Assembly: GCA_021413665.1 (NCBI GenBank)
Contig: JAIOPW010000120.1
Location: 1 to 10,859 of the forward strand
From: Rhodocyclales bacterium
Lineage (GTDB): Bacteria > Pseudomonadota > Gammaproteobacteria > Burkholderiales > Rhodocyclaceae
Direction of reading: 5' to 3'
DNA: 10,859 bases
Of the stretch, positions 1 to 7,048 are shown piece after piece. The notes under the pieces were generated by a model. It saw only the letters and a program-made list of their open reading frames with translations, was not told where the DNA came from and did no database searches. A program made the translations under genes and the position numbers. Each line of letters starts with the position of its first letter. Positions within the stretch are counted from its first letter, which is position 1.

Positions 1-1
1 C

Positions 2-373
2 GGCCTCTCGCCGCTGCTGGTGATGCTGGTGATCATCATCATCTACCTGTTCCTCGGCTGCATCATGGACAGCCTGTCGATGCTGCTGCTAACCATCCCG
101 ATCTTCTTCCCCATCATCATGGGCCTCGACTACTGGGGCCTGGATCCCGAGGGCAAGGCGATCTGGTTCGGCATCATCGCGCTGATGGTGGTCGAAATCG
201 GCCTGATCACGCCGCCGGTGGGGATGAACGTGTACATCATCAGCAGCATGGCGAAGGACACGCCGATGAAGGAGACCTTCATCGGCATCGTGCCCTTCCT
301 GTTGTCGGACCTGCTGCGTACCGCGCTGCTGGTGTTCGTACCGGGGCTTGCCCTGATTGCGCTGAAGCTATAG
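2..373 (+). CDS. TRAP transporter large permease subunit (DctM family), C-terminal fragment
   Basis: The 5' end lies outside the window; frame 2 is open from the first bases and stops with TAG at 371-373, giving the last 123 residues. The fragment is very hydrophobic and has the DctM C-terminal hallmarks: GCIMDSLSMLLLTIPIFFPI, then the conserved EIGLITPPVGMNVYIISSMA, then a last membrane helix ending LALIALKL. DctM is the 12-helix channel subunit of tripartite ATP-independent periplasmic transporters. It works with a small DctQ membrane subunit and a periplasmic DctP binding protein to import organic acids using an ion gradient across the inner membrane. DctQ and DctP would be expected upstream, outside this window. 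The substrate cannot be read from this part. The nearby box genes make an aromatic acid conceivable, but that is inference only. Family assignment is firm. Confidence 0.93.
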   Translation, partial: GLSPLLVMLVIIIIYLFLGCIMDSLSMLLLTIPIFFPIIMGLDYWGLDPEGKAIWFGIIALMVVEIGLITPPVGMNVYIISSMAKDTPMKETFIGIVPFLLSDLLRTALLVFVPGLALIALKL

Positions 374-383
374 CCGAAAGTGA

Positions 384-406
384 CGTCTCCGGCTGAGCCG
401 GAGACG
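384..406. terminator. Perfect 10-bp hairpin between convergent genes
   Basis: Arms cgtctccggc (384-393) and gccggagacg (397-406) are exact reverse complements around a 3-nt loop (tga), starting 11 nt after the permease stop. It lies between two convergent genes, so it could end transcription from both sides. There is no T run on the plus side. On the minus side the exit sequence is tcactttcgg, only slightly T-rich. It may be a bidirectional terminator or an mRNA 3'-end stabiliser. Confidence 0.6.
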
Positions 407-466
407 GGATCCCTTGCGGACGGCGACGACGGCACGGTGATCCGTGCGCGTCGTCGCGCGGCGATG

Positions 467-994
467 CTACTTGCCGACGCGGCTGATCTTCGAGCCTTCA
501 AAGGTCAGGTTGTACATCAGGCCCTTGTTGGAAAAGATGAAGCCGATGATGGGCTGCTTCGCCGTTTCGGTATCGATCGCGCCGCCCGCACCGAGGGTCG
601 CCAGCGCCACGCTGCCGTCGACGCCGGCCTTCCAGCCTTCGCTCTTGCGGAAATCGGCCAGGGCCTTCTCGGTCATGAACAGCACGATCTGGCTGCGGGC
701 CTGGGCGCCGAGCTGGAATCCCACCGAGGCGGCGGCGATGTTGTAGTAGGCGACGGTCTTGCCCTTGACGATCAGGGCGCCTTCGCCGAACTCGCCACCG
801 ATGCCGATGCCGGCCTTGATCACGTTGGGGAAGACCAGCATGCCGGCGGCTTTGTTCGCCAGCTCGTGGCCGGCACTGGTGTGCTTGTGGAAACTGGCAA
901 CGGCTTCCTTCACTTCGGCATTGATTTCCGCCTTCGAGGCGGCCGACGCCAGGCTGGAGACGGCAAGGAACAAGGCGGCAAGAATGATGCGCAT
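467..994 (-). CDS. SYLF/YSC84-family secreted lipid-binding-like protein
   Basis: This encodes 175 residues. A signal peptide is clear at residues 1-18 (MRIILAALFLAVSSLASA, cleavage before ASKAE), so the mature protein is probably periplasmic or membrane-associated. The rest matches the bacterial SYLF (YSC84) domain: AAGMLVFPNVIKAGIGIGGEFGEG near residues 49-72, YYNIAAASVGFQLGAQARSQIVLFMTEKAL near 83-112, and a glycine-rich stretch with IDTETAKQPIIGFIFSNKGLM near 140-160. Eukaryotic members bind phosphoinositides; the role of the bacterial proteins is poorly defined. The start at 994 is preferred because GGAG lies 9 nt upstream and it gives a clean signal peptide. In-frame ATGs at 1009 and 1024 would add 5 or 10 residues before the signal peptide and have no good ribosome site. 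It is a single gene, convergent with the TRAP permease and divergent from the cytochrome b561 operon. No functional tie to its neighbours is visible. Confidence 0.88.
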   Translation of the reverse strand: MRIILAALFLAVSSLASAASKAEINAEVKEAVASFHKHTSAGHELANKAAGMLVFPNVIKAGIGIGGEFGEGALIVKGKTVAYYNIAAASVGFQLGAQARSQIVLFMTEKALADFRKSEGWKAGVDGSVALATLGAGGAIDTETAKQPIIGFIFSNKGLMYNLTFEGSKISRVGK

Positions 995-1003
995 GATCGT
1001 GAA

Positions 1004-1007
1004 CTCC
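1004..1007 (-). promoter_or_regulatory. Ribosome binding site deciding the SYLF gene start
   Basis: GGAG on the minus strand lies 9 nt before the ATG at 994-992. It overlaps the alternative upstream ATG (1009-1007), which favours the downstream start. Confidence 0.6.
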
Positions 1008-1045
1008 ATGTGGCAAAACGACAAGGATACCGCTTAAGCCGGTTC

Positions 1046-1105
1046 CTGGTAGCCGGTCGCCGTTTCGCCAGCGCCGACTCTTGAAATCGTGGCCACCGCT
1101 ACCAG
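1046..1105. repeat. 8-bp inverted repeat enclosing direct-repeat copy 1
   Basis: ctggtagc (1046-1053) and gctaccag (1098-1105) are exact reverse complements, 44 nt apart. The right arm shares only its first base with the end of the 32-bp direct repeat, so the repeat sits in the loop. The bases just inside the arms (cggt and its counterpart) allow further imperfect pairing with a bulge. The second repeat copy has no such arms. It may be an operator, part of a folded RNA leader, or chance. Confidence 0.35.
1067..1098 (+). repeat. 32-bp direct repeat, copy 1
   Basis: These 32 bases, beginning gccagcgccgactc and ending gtggccaccg, are identical to 8407-8438 in the same orientation. Similarity stops abruptly at both edges. 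The copy lies in the intergenic region between the divergent SYLF and cytochrome b561 genes, 159 nt before the cytochrome start. The unit contains the palindrome gtggccac. Together the two copies border the cytochrome/efflux/two-component block. I see no transposase or integrase to explain it, and I do not recognise the repeat family. Confidence 0.85.
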
Positions 1106-1158
1106 CATTGGCATCGCCCCTTCCCGGGCCCTGGTCTGCGATTTTTGGTGAGGCTCCA

Positions 1159-1178
1159 TGACAACCCGCCGCTTGTCA
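1159..1178. promoter_or_regulatory. Short dyad upstream of the cytochrome b561 operon
   Basis: tgacaa (1159-1164) and ttgtca (1173-1178) form an exact inverted repeat with an 8-nt spacer, about 80 nt before the cytochrome start. It could be an operator, and ttgtca also resembles a -35 box. However, no convincing -10 lies 16-18 nt downstream, so I call no promoter. Confidence 0.25.
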
Positions 1179-1246
1179 CACTACGTTACCAAGATCGCCA
1201 GGGCCGCCTGTGACGATGACGGACAATTCGTCGGTTCATTTCAAAT

Positions 1247-1250
1247 GGAG
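1247..1250 (+). promoter_or_regulatory. Ribosome binding site deciding the cytochrome b561 start
   Basis: GGAG lies 7 nt before the ATG at 1258. The upstream in-frame ATGs at 1210 and 1216 lack such a site and would add a hydrophilic 14-16-residue leader not expected in this family. Confidence 0.65.
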
Positions 1251-1257
1251 AATCCAC

Positions 1258-1767
1258 ATGCAAAGTTTTCGTCACGCCTTACCCCGCATTGTCGTCCATT
1301 GGCTGGCAGCCGTTCTGATCATGTTTCTGCTCGCCACCGGCGCCTTGGTGCTGGCCGAGTTGCCGAATACGGCGCAGAAGGTAGGTAATCTGAGAATCCA
1401 CATGATTCTGGGCGGTCTGGCCGGTCTGCTGATCGTAGTTCGCTTGGTCCTGGCGCGCCTCCATCCGGCGCCCGTGGTCGCCGCCGGCGAAAAACTCGGG
1501 CACATCGGTCATGTCTTGCTCAACGCTGTCATCCTCCTCATGGCGGCCAGCGGCATGGTGCTGGCGCTGCAAAGCGGCGCGCTGGATGCGGTGTTCTTTG
1601 ACGGCGTTCTGCCCGAGGATTTCAAGAACTTCACGCCGCGCCAGGTGCATGGTTTGCTTTCCCGCGTTGCGATGGGCCTGATCGCCCTGCATGTCCTGGC
1701 GGCGCTCTACCACCAGTTCATCGTCAGGGATAGACTGCTATCGCGCATGGGCCTTGGCGCCAGGTAG
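1258..1767 (+). CDS. Cytochrome b561 family di-heme membrane protein
   Basis: This is 169 residues, the usual length for the bacterial CybB/b561 family (about 175). Four hydrophobic segments are visible, near residues 11-33, 47-66, 82-104 and 132-152. Histidines placed as heme b ligands are H14 (IVVHW, helix 1), H48 (RIHMILGG, helix 2), and H131 and H145 (QVHGLLSR and ALHVLAALYH, helix 4, one turn set apart by 14). The family shuttles electrons between the quinone pool or superoxide and other acceptors in the inner membrane. It is the first gene of a seven-gene co-directional run; the adaptor gene follows after 39 nt. Such a cytochrome is not a known part of ABC exporters, so its link to efflux is inference. 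It may simply share the promoter. Confidence 0.92.
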   Translation: MQSFRHALPRIVVHWLAAVLIMFLLATGALVLAELPNTAQKVGNLRIHMILGGLAGLLIVVRLVLARLHPAPVVAAGEKLGHIGHVLLNAVILLMAASGMVLALQSGALDAVFFDGVLPEDFKNFTPRQVHGLLSRVAMGLIALHVLAALYHQFIVRDRLLSRMGLGAR

Positions 1768-1806
1768 GCGAGGCAGCGCAATTCTTTCTCATTCCGCGAA
1801 TCAGTC

Positions 1807-2991
1807 ATGAAACTTTCCCTCAACCGGAACATAGGATTCATCCTCGCCGGCATTGCGCTGATTGCCGGACTCGTTTGGGTAGTCATTCGCAGCGGTCCGC
1901 TGTCGCCGATCCGGGCTACCGTCACGACGGCAAGTCGCGCGGATGTCGCGCCCGGTCTGTTCGGCATCGGGGTGGTCGAGGCGCGTCGCAGCTATCTGGT
2001 CGGTCCCACGGCTGCCGGCCGGGTCAGGCAGGTCAACGTCGATGTCGGCGATACGGTCCGCACAGGCCAGTTGCTGGCAGAGATGGAGCCAGTCGATCTT
2101 GATCAGCGACTGGCATCGTCCGTCGCCGCGGTCGAGCGGGCGAAGAGCGCCGTCGATACGGCGCAGGCGCAACTGACGGACAGTCAAAGCCGGCACAAGC
2201 TTGCCATTGCCAACGCGCGCCGCTATGACGATCTTGGGCGCAAGGGGTTTGTCAGTTCCACCGTGACGGAAGGCAAGGCGCAAGAGAAAAAATCCGCCGA
2301 AGCCCAGGTCGCGGCGGCTAGCGCTACGGTATCGGGCGCCCGACAGGATTTGCGGCGATTGAATTCCGAACGGGAAGTCGTCGGTGCGCAACGTGCCAGC
2401 ATCCGGCTGCTGGCGCCCGGAGACGGCATCGTGACATCGCGGGATGCCGAGCCCGGCTCCACGGTTGTTGCCGGGCAGGGGGTGGTGAAACTCATCTCGC
2501 CCGACAGTCTGTGGGTCAAGACTCGCCTCGACCAGAATCGCTCCGCCGGTTTGCAGGTGGGACTCCCGGCCGAAATTGCCTTGCGTTCGAAGCCGGGCAA
2601 ACCGATTCCCGGAAGGGTGGTGCGCGTCGAACTGGTAAGCGATAGCGTGACCGAGGAGCGCATCGCGCAGGTGGCATTCGATGAGCGACCTCTGGGCATA
2701 TCCGTCGGCGAACTAGCCGAAGTGACGCTGCGCGGGGCAGTCGTCAAGGACGCTCTTACCGTGCCCAATGCGGCATTGCGCACGCGTCGCGGCAAGACCG
2801 GTATCTGGTTGTACAACGCAGATTCCCTGACTTTTGTGGAGGTCAGGTCGGGCGCGGTCGGCGCCGACGGCAGGGTACAGATCCTTGAGGGGCTCCGGGA
2901 AGGAGACGCAGTCATCGTGCATAGCGAGCGTGATGTCGACGAGCGTAGCCGTGTAAAGGTGGTGCCCGCGCTGGTGGCCTCAGGTTCCTGA
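1807..2991 (+). CDS. Periplasmic adaptor (membrane fusion protein) of a DevBCA/MacAB-like ABC exporter
   Basis: This 394-residue protein has a single N-terminal membrane anchor (residues 8-27) and no lipobox cysteine. The domain order is that of HlyD/MacA-type adaptors. A first half lipoyl domain lies near 65-98 (GPTAAGRVRQVNVDVGDTV). A long alpha-helical hairpin rich in Ala, Gln and Arg follows near 99-198. The second lipoyl half is near 199-229 (RLLAPGDGIVTSRDAEPGST), a beta barrel near 232-310, and a membrane-proximal domain with LTVPNAALR near 317-385. The adaptor bridges the inner-membrane permease and the TolC channel in the periplasm. The next gene, the permease, starts 7 nt after its stop, which implies translational coupling. 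No clear ribosome site precedes its own ATG. Class is certain; MacA versus DevB subfamily needs alignment. The following permease has no fused ATPase, which argues against a MacB partner. Confidence 0.9.
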   Translation: MKLSLNRNIGFILAGIALIAGLVWVVIRSGPLSPIRATVTTASRADVAPGLFGIGVVEARRSYLVGPTAAGRVRQVNVDVGDTVRTGQLLAEMEPVDLDQRLASSVAAVERAKSAVDTAQAQLTDSQSRHKLAIANARRYDDLGRKGFVSSTVTEGKAQEKKSAEAQVAAASATVSGARQDLRRLNSEREVVGAQRASIRLLAPGDGIVTSRDAEPGSTVVAGQGVVKLISPDSLWVKTRLDQNRSAGLQVGLPAEIALRSKPGKPIPGRVVRVELVSDSVTEERIAQVAFDERPLGISVGELAEVTLRGAVVKDALTVPNAALRTRRGKTGIWLYNADSLTFVEVRSGAVGADGRVQILEGLREGDAVIVHSERDVDERSRVKVVPALVASGS

Positions 2992-2998
2992 GCCGATC

Positions 2999-4192
2999 AT
3001 GATCAGTCTCGCCGGCCGCGACATTCTGCATTCCTGGGGAAAGTTCGTCCTGACCGGGATGGGCCTCGGCTTGCTGATCGGCGTCACGCTGACCATGGCC
3101 GGCGTCTATCGCGGCATGGTGGATGACGCCAAGGTGTTGTTGACCAACAGCGGCGCCGATCTGTGGGTGGTGCAGAAAGACACCCAGGGGCCTTACGCCG
3201 AATCATCCAGCATCAAGGACGATGTCTATCGGCAGATCCTCGGCCTGGTCGGGGTGGTGCGGGCGGCCAACGTGACCTATCTGACCATGCAAGTACGCCA
3301 TGGCGACAAGGACGAGCGCACCATGGTGGTCGGTTTCGAACCCGGTCAGCCGGGCGAGCCGGGCTATCTGGTGGCCGGCCGGCGCCTGGTGCGCAGCCAC
3401 TATGAAGCCATCGCCGACGTAAAAACCGGCTTTCGCCTGGGTGAGCGGATCCGGATTCGGCGGCACGACTACGAGGTGGTCGGCCTGACAAGCCGCATGG
3501 TGTCCTCGGGTGGCGATCCCATGGTGTTCATTCCACTCAAGGATGCCCAGGAAGCGCAGTTTCTCAAGGACAACGACGCCATCATCGGCGACCGCGCGCG
3601 CACCGCCGCCAACCCCGCGCTCAATCGCCCCGGCGTGCCCGGCTTGCTCGACGCGATCAATGCTTCGCAGTCCAGCAATCGCAATGTGAACGCCGTGCTG
3701 GTAATGGTCGCAGTCGGCACCGCGCCGGATGCCGTGGCGCGTGAGATCCGCCGCTGGAAGCACCTGGAGGCCTATACCCGGGCACAAATGGAAGACATCC
3801 TGATCGCCAAGCTGATCGCCACGGCAGCCAGGCAGATCGGCATGTTTCTGGCGATTCTGGTGATCGTCAGCGCGGCCATCGTGGCCTTCATCATCTACAC
3901 CATGACCCTGGGCAAAATCCGCGAGATTGCGGTGCTGAAACTGATCGGCACGCACAACCGCACCATCTCCGCGATGATCCTGCAACAGGCCGTGGGGCTC
4001 GGACTGATCGGCTTTGCGGTGGGCAAGATCGCGGCGACGCTCTGGGCGCCCGCGTTCCCGAAATTCGTGTTGCTCGAACCCGCAGACGCGATCAGCGGCT
4101 TCGTGATCGTGATGGTGGTCTGTGCCCTGGCCAGTACCCTGGCGATCCACGCGGCGCTGAAGGTCGATCCGGCCGAAGCGATTGGCGGTTGA
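2999..4192 (+). CDS. ABC transporter permease, FtsX/DevC-like
   Basis: This 397-residue inner-membrane protein has the MacB/FtsX fold without a fused ATPase. One helix lies near residues 16-36, a large periplasmic domain near 40-278, and three C-terminal helices near 280-301, 328-350 and 365-385. The cytoplasmic loop GKIREIAVLKLIGTHN (305-320) is the typical coupling segment that contacts the ATPase, and the C-terminus DPAEAIGG is the family signature. In known type VII exporters the periplasmic domain moves mechanically and pushes substrate through the adaptor and TolC rather than carrying it across the membrane. The stop TGA (4190-4192) overlaps the ATG of the ATPase gene by one base. Length and the split ATPase resemble DevC and its relatives. 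The substrate is unknown. Confidence 0.9.
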   Translation: MISLAGRDILHSWGKFVLTGMGLGLLIGVTLTMAGVYRGMVDDAKVLLTNSGADLWVVQKDTQGPYAESSSIKDDVYRQILGLVGVVRAANVTYLTMQVRHGDKDERTMVVGFEPGQPGEPGYLVAGRRLVRSHYEAIADVKTGFRLGERIRIRRHDYEVVGLTSRMVSSGGDPMVFIPLKDAQEAQFLKDNDAIIGDRARTAANPALNRPGVPGLLDAINASQSSNRNVNAVLVMVAVGTAPDAVAREIRRWKHLEAYTRAQMEDILIAKLIATAARQIGMFLAILVIVSAAIVAFIIYTMTLGKIREIAVLKLIGTHNRTISAMILQQAVGLGLIGFAVGKIAATLWAPAFPKFVLLEPADAISGFVIVMVVCALASTLAIHAALKVDPAEAIGG

Positions 4193-4926
4193 TGATGGAA
4201 CCGGCAATGGAATCGGCTTTGGACAAGGGCATTCATATCGAGGGCCTGAGCAAACGCTATGGCGCAGGCGATACCGCCGTCGATGCGCTCAAGGACGTGA
4301 ACATGAGCGTCGCTCCCGGCGAAGTGATCGGCCTGGTGGGCCCGAGCGGCTCCGGCAAGACCACCTTGCTCAAGTGCCTCGGGGCGGTCATCGAACCCAC
4401 GCGCGGACGCATGACGCTGGGCGGCGAGGTCATATACGAGCAGGGCTGGAAGATACCCGACCTGCGCGCCCTGCGCCGGGACCGCATCGGCTTCGTATTT
4501 CAGGCGCCCTACCTGATTCCCTTTCTCGACGTGACCGACAACGTGGCGCTGTTGCCCATGCTGGCCGGCCGCTCGAACAGCGAGTCCCGTGCGCGGGCAT
4601 TGGAGCTATTGCAGACGCTCGACGTGGCGCATCGGGCCAGGGCGCAAACCTCGGAACTCTCCGGCGGCGAGCAGCAGCGGGTATCGATCGCCCGCGCACT
4701 CGCCAATCGGCCCCCGGTCATACTTGCCGACGAACCCACCGCGCCGCTGGACAGCGAACGGGCGCTGGCGGTCATGCGCATCCTCAACCAGATGGCCCGC
4801 CAGTACCAGACCGCGATCATCGTCGTCACCCACGACGAGAAGATCATTCCCACCTTCAAGCGCATCTATCACATTCGCGATGGCCGGACCGTGGAAGAAG
4901 CGGGCGAAGGCCGTGAAATCTCCTGA
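4192..4926 (+). CDS. ABC transporter ATP-binding protein (MacB/DevA/LolD type)
   Basis: This 244-residue cytoplasmic ATPase has all the core motifs. Walker A is GPSGSGKTT (50-58), the Q-loop is FVFQ with Q104, and the signature is LSGGEQQR (157-163, R at 163). Walker B is VILADE with catalytic E181, the D-loop region is PTAPLD (182-187), and the H-loop is VVTHDE with H214. It would power the permease encoded just upstream; TGATG overlap indicates coupled translation. ATG at 4192 is chosen because it overlaps the permease stop; ATGs at 4195 and 4207 and a TTG at 4189 are alternatives. A proline sits in the D-loop (APLD), where relatives usually have a small residue such as A, G or N. This may be a harmless subfamily trait. 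Assignment to the MacB-like ATPase group is firm; substrate is not deducible. Confidence 0.93.
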   Translation: MMEPAMESALDKGIHIEGLSKRYGAGDTAVDALKDVNMSVAPGEVIGLVGPSGSGKTTLLKCLGAVIEPTRGRMTLGGEVIYEQGWKIPDLRALRRDRIGFVFQAPYLIPFLDVTDNVALLPMLAGRSNSESRARALELLQTLDVAHRARAQTSELSGGEQQRVSIARALANRPPVILADEPTAPLDSERALAVMRILNQMARQYQTAIIVVTHDEKIIPTFKRIYHIRDGRTVEEAGEGREIS

Positions 4927-4972
4927 AGATTCCGGGTCGTTTGCAACAAGATTTAATCCACGAGTGAGTGCA

Positions 4973-6304
4973 ATGAAGAAAGCGCTGCCCTTGATATTCG
5001 CGGGAGCCTTTGCCTGCCCGCTGGCAGGCATTGCCCACGCCGCCGACCTGCTGTCGGTCTATCGCGATGCCGTGACCCACGATGCCCAGTTCGGCGCCGC
5101 GCGTGCGACCCTCGATGCCGGTCGCGAAAAGTTGCCGCAGGGCCGCGCCGGCTTGCTGCCGACCATCGGCTTGGGCGCCAGCACGATCTGGAACGAAACC
5201 GAAAGCACGCGGCGGGTCAATGGCGCCACGGCGGCAACCGCCAATTACAACAGCAACGGCTGGACCGTCACCCTGACGCAGCCCATATTCCGCTGGCAGA
5301 ACTGGGTTGCCTACAACCAGGCCGAAATCTCGGTGGCGATTTCAGAGACCCAGTTTGGCGCCGCCAGGATGGATCTGATGCTGCGCGCGGCGCAGGCCTA
5401 CTTCGACGTGCTGCTGGCGCAGGACGCCCTGGCCACGGCACGGGCGCAGAAAACGGCGACCGCCGAGCAACTCGAATCCGCCAGGCGCAACTTCGAAGTC
5501 GGCGCCGCAACGATTACCGACAGCCACGAAGCGCAGGCCCGCTTCGACCTCATCACGGCCCAGGAACTTGCCGCGCAGAATGATCTGACGGTCAAGGGAC
5601 ATGCCCTGCAAATGCTGATCGGCAAGCATCCGGAAGCGCTCAAGCGCTTGCGCAAGGGTGTCACGATGTCGCCGCCGCAGCCGGCCGACATGAACCAGTG
5701 GGTCGAGATGGCGGAGACCGGCGCGGCGACGGTCCAGATCGCGCAGGCCAGCCTCGAAATTGCGCAGCGCGAAATCGAAAAGCAACGCGCCGGCCATTAC
5801 CCCACCATCGACCTGGTCGCCACGCGCGGCAACAGTGCGCAAGCCTACAGCTCGACATTCGGCGCGGGTGTGGATAGCAAAGCCGGCACGATCGGCCTGC
5901 AACTGAGCCTGCCCTTGTTTGCCGGCGGAGCAGTGTCCTCGAAGGATCGGGAAGCCGTGGCCTTGAAGGAGAAAGCCGCGGCCGACCTCGACCATGCCCG
6001 CCGTGGCGCGGCCCTGGCGGCGCGGCAGGCCTATCTGGGCGTCACCTCCGGCCTTTCCCAGGTCAAGGCCTACGAAGCGGCACTGGTATCCTCGCAGTCC
6101 GCGCTGGATTCGAACAAGCTCGGCTATGAAGTTGGCGTGCGCATCAATATCGACGTGCTGAACGCGCAAACCCAGCTCTACGACACCACGCAAAAACTCG
6201 CCAGGGCGCGTCTCGATACCCTGGCGGCACTGCTCAAGCTCAAGGTCGCGGCCGGCATTCTGGGTGAAGATGATGTGTCGGCAATCAATACCATGCTGGA
6301 CTGA
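4973..6304 (+). CDS. TolC-family outer membrane efflux channel
   Basis: This 443-residue protein has a signal peptide (MKKALPLIFAGAFACPLAGIAHA, cleavage before ADLL near residue 23). Two outer-membrane-efflux repeats follow. The first has GRAGLLPTIGLGAS near 57-70, TLTQPIFRWQNW near 100-111 and a long helix to about residue 215. The second has AGHYPTIDLVATRGN near 273-287, LQLSLPLFAGGAVSSKDREA near 309-328 and the helix QAYLGVTSGLSQVKAYEAAL to DVLNAQTQLYDTTQKLARAR near 352-412. TolC trimers form the outer-membrane barrel and periplasmic tunnel completing the exporter. The ATG at 4973 gives a clean signal peptide; an in-frame GTG at 4964 would add only three residues. The gene lies 46 nt after the ATPase and is followed by a regulator gene 21 nt later. 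A dedicated channel beside the adaptor, permease and ATPase makes the export system self-contained. Confidence 0.95.
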   Translation: MKKALPLIFAGAFACPLAGIAHAADLLSVYRDAVTHDAQFGAARATLDAGREKLPQGRAGLLPTIGLGASTIWNETESTRRVNGATAATANYNSNGWTVTLTQPIFRWQNWVAYNQAEISVAISETQFGAARMDLMLRAAQAYFDVLLAQDALATARAQKTATAEQLESARRNFEVGAATITDSHEAQARFDLITAQELAAQNDLTVKGHALQMLIGKHPEALKRLRKGVTMSPPQPADMNQWVEMAETGAATVQIAQASLEIAQREIEKQRAGHYPTIDLVATRGNSAQAYSSTFGAGVDSKAGTIGLQLSLPLFAGGAVSSKDREAVALKEKAAADLDHARRGAALAARQAYLGVTSGLSQVKAYEAALVSSQSALDSNKLGYEVGVRINIDVLNAQTQLYDTTQKLARARLDTLAALLKLKVAAGILGEDDVSAINTMLD

Positions 6305-6314
6305 GTGCATGCAC

Positions 6315-6320
6315 GAGGGA
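6315..6320 (+). promoter_or_regulatory. Ribosome binding site deciding the response regulator start
   Basis: GAGGGA lies 5 nt before the ATG at 6326. This favours that start over the in-frame GTG at 6305, which sits next to the tolC-type gene's stop. A perfect 10-bp palindrome, gtgcatgcac (6305-6314), lies immediately upstream. Confidence 0.6.
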
Positions 6321-6325
6321 AAACC

Positions 6326-7048
6326 ATGAGCGCCGTGCCGGAACATCTGCTGGTCGTCGACGATGATCGCGAGATTCGCAAGCTGCTCACGGAATACCTT
6401 GAGCAGGCGGGCTATCGCGTCTCCGCCGTGGCCGACGGCAAGGCGATGCGACGCACGCTGGAGACGAACCGGATCGACCTCGTGGTGCTCGACCTGATGT
6501 TGCCCGGCGAGGACGGCCTGACGCTGTGTCGCGACCTGCGCGCCCGTTCCAACCTGCCGGTGCTGATGCTCACCGCGCGCGGCACGGAGGTCGACCGCAT
6601 CGTCGGACTGGAGATGGGCGCCGACGATTACCTGGCCAAACCCTTCAATCCGCGCGAGTTACTGGCGCGCATCAAGAGCATCCTGCGGCGTGCCCAGTCC
6701 TTGCCGCCGAATCTCGAAGCGGAGGACATCGGCGCCTTTCGTTTCGCCGACTGGAGCCTCGATGTGGCGGCCCGTCATCTCGTCGCGCCGGACGGCCTGG
6801 TGGTGCCCCTTTCCGGCGCCGAGTACCGCCTGCTGCGGGTGTTTCTCGAACACGCGCAGCGCGTGCTCTCGCGCGACCAGTTGCTCGAACTGGCCAACGG
6901 ACGCGAGGCAATTCTGTTCGACCGCAGCATCGACGTGCTGGTCGGGCGCCTGCGCAAGCGTCTGCGCGACGACGGTCGCGAACCGCAACTGGTCAAGACC
7001 GTGCGCGGCGAGGGCTATGTCTTTGCGGCGCAGGTTGCCAGGGCATGA
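6326..7048 (+). CDS. OmpR-family response regulator
   Basis: This is 240 residues, standard for the OmpR/PhoB family. The receiver domain (about 6-121) has the acidic pocket VVDDD (10-14), phospho-acceptor D56 in VVLDLMLPG, the switch residue T83 in MLTAR, and K105 in YLAKPFNPREL. The C-terminal winged helix (about 140-235) ends with LVGRLRKRLRDDG and LVKTVRGEGYVFA, typical of the DNA-recognition region. The family dimerises on phosphorylation and binds direct-repeat operators. It overlaps the histidine kinase gene by 4 nt (ATGA), so the two are almost certainly partners. Being downstream of the exporter genes on the same strand, it probably controls this operon, but I found no clear direct-repeat operator upstream of the cytochrome gene. 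Confidence 0.95.
   Translation: MSAVPEHLLVVDDDREIRKLLTEYLEQAGYRVSAVADGKAMRRTLETNRIDLVVLDLMLPGEDGLTLCRDLRARSNLPVLMLTARGTEVDRIVGLEMGADDYLAKPFNPRELLARIKSILRRAQSLPPNLEAEDIGAFRFADWSLDVAARHLVAPDGLVVPLSGAEYRLLRVFLEHAQRVLSRDQLLELANGREAILFDRSIDVLVGRLRKRLRDDGREPQLVKTVRGEGYVFAAQVARA

Noticed and set aside
1010..1066. Possible extracytoplasmic-sigma promoter (minus-strand ggaacc followed by cgtt) before the SYLF gene
   Set aside because: The spacing between the two boxes is about 20 nt, too long for the usual 16-17, and no other promoter pattern was convincing.
380..1084. Long plus-strand open frame (234 codons) opposite the SYLF gene
   Set aside because: It is antisense to a gene with a clear signal peptide, family motifs and ribosome site; its product has no recognisable domain and reflects GC-rich third-position bias.
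1158..1388. 76-codon plus-strand open frame before cytochrome b561
   Set aside because: It overlaps the cytochrome gene in another frame for more than half its length, has no ribosome site and no recognisable product.
3203..4207. 334-codon minus-strand open frame opposite the ABC permease
   Set aside because: It is an antisense shadow; the protein is rich in H, D, R and G with no domain, whereas the plus strand encodes a clear FtsX-like permease.
5342..6346. 334-codon minus-strand open frame opposite the TolC-type gene
   Set aside because: Same reasoning: the plus strand has both outer-membrane-efflux repeats, and the antisense product is low in recognisable features.
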